This document shows positions 6,637 to 7,209 of a DNA stretch of 7,209 nucleotides, piece after piece. How positions within the stretch are numbered: the stretch's first letter is position 1; every line of letters starts with the position of its first letter. The translations under genes and the position numbers were made by a program. The notes beneath the pieces are model-generated. The model had not been told where the DNA came from. It saw nothing but the letters and a program-made list of their open reading frames with translations, and did not search any database. This DNA comes from an uncultured Porphyromonadaceae bacterium. Its GTDB lineage: Bacteria > Bacteroidota > Bacteroidia > Bacteroidales > Muribaculaceae. Location: positions 1-7,209 of the forward strand of contig UQLO01000062.1 in assembly GCA_900541865.1 (NCBI GenBank), read 5' to 3'.

Positions 6637-7008
6637 TTAGTCCTCCTTGTTTTCTACGGGTTGAACTTGGGCCTGAGCCTGAGCGGCACGGCGAGCACGG
6701 CGCTTGGCGGCGTACTCTGCGGCGTATTTGTCCTGACGGAAGGTGAGCCAACGCAGAGCGCGCTCGTCGCGGCGGAAGGCGGTTTCGAGTTTGCGGATTG
6801 CGGTGGGGTCAGCCTCGAATTCAATCAGGCTGTAGAAGCCGGTGGACTTCTTCTGGATGGGGTAGGCGAGTTTGCGCAGGCCCCACTCCTCGGTGTTCAC
6901 AATGGTGCCGCCGTTGTCGGTGATCACCTTGCTGAACTTTTCTACCGCTTCCTTCATCTGAGCATCAGACAAAACGGGAGTTAAAATGAAAACGGTTTCG
7001 TACGTCAT
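6637..7008 (-). CDS. rpsF: 30S ribosomal protein bS6
   Basis: bS6 forms a complex with bS18 on the 30S platform. The 123-residue product starts MTYETVFILTPVLSD and has the family's GGTIVNTEEWGLRKLAYPIQKKSTGFY core and the RRDERALRWLTFR segment. The C-terminal tail (about 100-123) is a low-complexity Arg/Ala/Gln/Glu extension, which is common for bS6. The ATG at 7008 is chosen because it matches the family start. The reading frame stays open to an upstream ATG at 7110, but that one lies above the promoter, and the extra 34 residues would span the -7 box. It is the first gene of the operon. Confidence 0.98.
   Translation of the reverse strand: MTYETVFILTPVLSDAQMKEAVEKFSKVITDNGGTIVNTEEWGLRKLAYPIQKKSTGFYSLIEFEADPTAIRKLETAFRRDERALRWLTFRQDKYAAEYAAKRRARRAAQAQAQVQPVENKED
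6641..6648 (-). promoter_or_regulatory. Strong Shine-Dalgarno sequence for rpsR
   Basis: Read on the - strand, AAGGAGGA lies 7 bases before the rpsR ATG, within the Lys-Glu-Asp codons that end rpsF. The other seven genes in this window have no such purine-rich site before their starts. Bacteroidota ribosomes normally ignore these sites. Confidence 0.85.
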
Positions 7009-7043
7009 CGGTTGGTGGATAATTGATTGTTGTTTATGGCTTT

Positions 7044-7057
7044 GCACCTTTTGGCGC
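7044..7057 (-). promoter_or_regulatory. Hairpin in the rpsF 5' leader
   Basis: On the - strand GCGCC-AAAA-GGTGC forms a 5-bp stem (one G-U pair) with an AAAA loop. A GG/CC clamp can close further out around an A-rich internal loop. It falls near the 5' end of the predicted leader of about 55 bases. rpsF leaders in several phyla carry a motif bound by the bS6:bS18 complex. Whether this small hairpin is a version of that motif is not clear. Confidence 0.4.
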
Positions 7058-7068
7058 TTTTCCGGCTG

Positions 7069-7099
7069 CAAAGTTAGCAATTTTTTTTGGTCCCGCAAA
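7069..7099 (-). promoter_or_regulatory. Bacteroidota promoter for rpsF-rpsR-rplI
   Basis: On the - strand, TTTG (7096-7099) and TAACTTTG (7069-7076) are separated by exactly 19 bases. This is a textbook match to the Bacteroidota -33/-7 pair TTTG and TAnnTTTG. Transcription would begin around 7062-7065. Confidence 0.85.
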
Positions 7100-7122
7100 A
7101 TCTCTGTCACCTCTTTTTTTGT

Positions 7123-7130
7123 TAATTTTG
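7123..7130 (+). promoter_or_regulatory. Divergent -7 box reading off the right edge
   Basis: TAATTTTG on the + strand matches TAnnTTTG exactly. No convincing TTTG -33 element is seen, but T-rich DNA lies upstream. It would fire away from rpsF into 7137 onwards, where no start codon is seen before the window ends. Confidence 0.5.
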
Positions 7131-7153
7131 CACCAAAGTTTCCAATAAGAAGT

Positions 7154-7195
7154 GCAACGGCATTCTCCTCACTCCTCCGCAGGGGAAGGCCGTGC
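7154..7195 (+). other. Candidate stem-loop in a divergent leader or unknown RNA
   Basis: GCAACGGC (7154-7161) pairs with GCCGTGC (7189-7195) with one bulged A. Inside it TTCTCC (7163-7168) pairs with GGGGAA (7182-7187) with one G-U pair. The loop is pyrimidine-rich and contains CTCCTCC. It follows the divergent -7 box by about 25 bases. I do not recognise a known riboswitch or RNA gene; the structure may be truncated by the window edge. Confidence 0.35.
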
Positions 7196-7209
7196 GCCGA
7201 GGGGGCTGC

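Noticed and set aside
5882..6984. Two plus-strand open frames over the ribosomal operon
   Set aside because: They are antisense to rplI, rpsR and rpsF, which are unmistakable.
7009..7110. 34-residue N-terminal extension of bS6
   Set aside because: It would start upstream of the mapped-by-consensus promoter and span its -7 box, and bS6 proteins begin at the MTYETV position.

Overview
The window looks like a chromosomal piece of a GC-leaning gut Bacteroidales, plausibly Muribaculaceae. Three things point there. Two promoter-like sites have the Bacteroidota -7 box TAnnTTTG upstream of genes. All but one of the starts lack a Shine-Dalgarno sequence. The gene content fits: a biotin-fused oxaloacetate decarboxylase/pyruvate carboxylase-B type subunit, a DUF4595-like secreted lipoprotein, and an rpsF-rpsR-rplI operon. 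The family assignment below order level is inference.

Layout. Positions 1-596 hold no convincing gene. They carry a dense cluster of inverted repeats (about 61-240), a short tandem repeat (291-370), and then the promoter and 5' leader of the first gene. Positions 597-2459 (+) encode the oadA-like carboxyltransferase with its own biotin domain, followed by a terminator-like hairpin. Positions 2530-4934 (+) form a tight three-gene run: a beta-carbonic anhydrase that must use a non-ATG start, a NeuC-type hydrolysing UDP-GlcNAc 2-epimerase, and a NeuA-type CMP-nonulosonate synthetase overlapping it by 4 bp. A lipoprotein gene follows at 4994-5824 (+). A bidirectional terminator (5844-5875) separates it from the convergent ribosomal operon rplI <- rpsR <- rpsF (5897-7008, -). 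That operon has a near-ideal Bacteroidota promoter at 7069-7099. The last about 80 bases carry a divergent + strand promoter and the start of a structured, unassigned transcript.

How the parts fit. Carbonic anhydrase next to an oxaloacetate/pyruvate carboxyl-transfer enzyme makes sense for CO2/bicarbonate handling in succinate-type fermentation. NeuC and NeuA are the first and last steps of a sialic-acid-like (nonulosonate) donor pathway, but the middle enzyme NeuB is not here. bS6 and bS18 are partners on the 30S platform. In Bacteroidota they help hide the anti-Shine-Dalgarno tail of 16S rRNA, so a strong Shine-Dalgarno sequence only on rpsR is the most thought-provoking signal in the window. 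I see no clearly new defence or mobile system; the other main unknown is the hairpin-rich region at the left edge.
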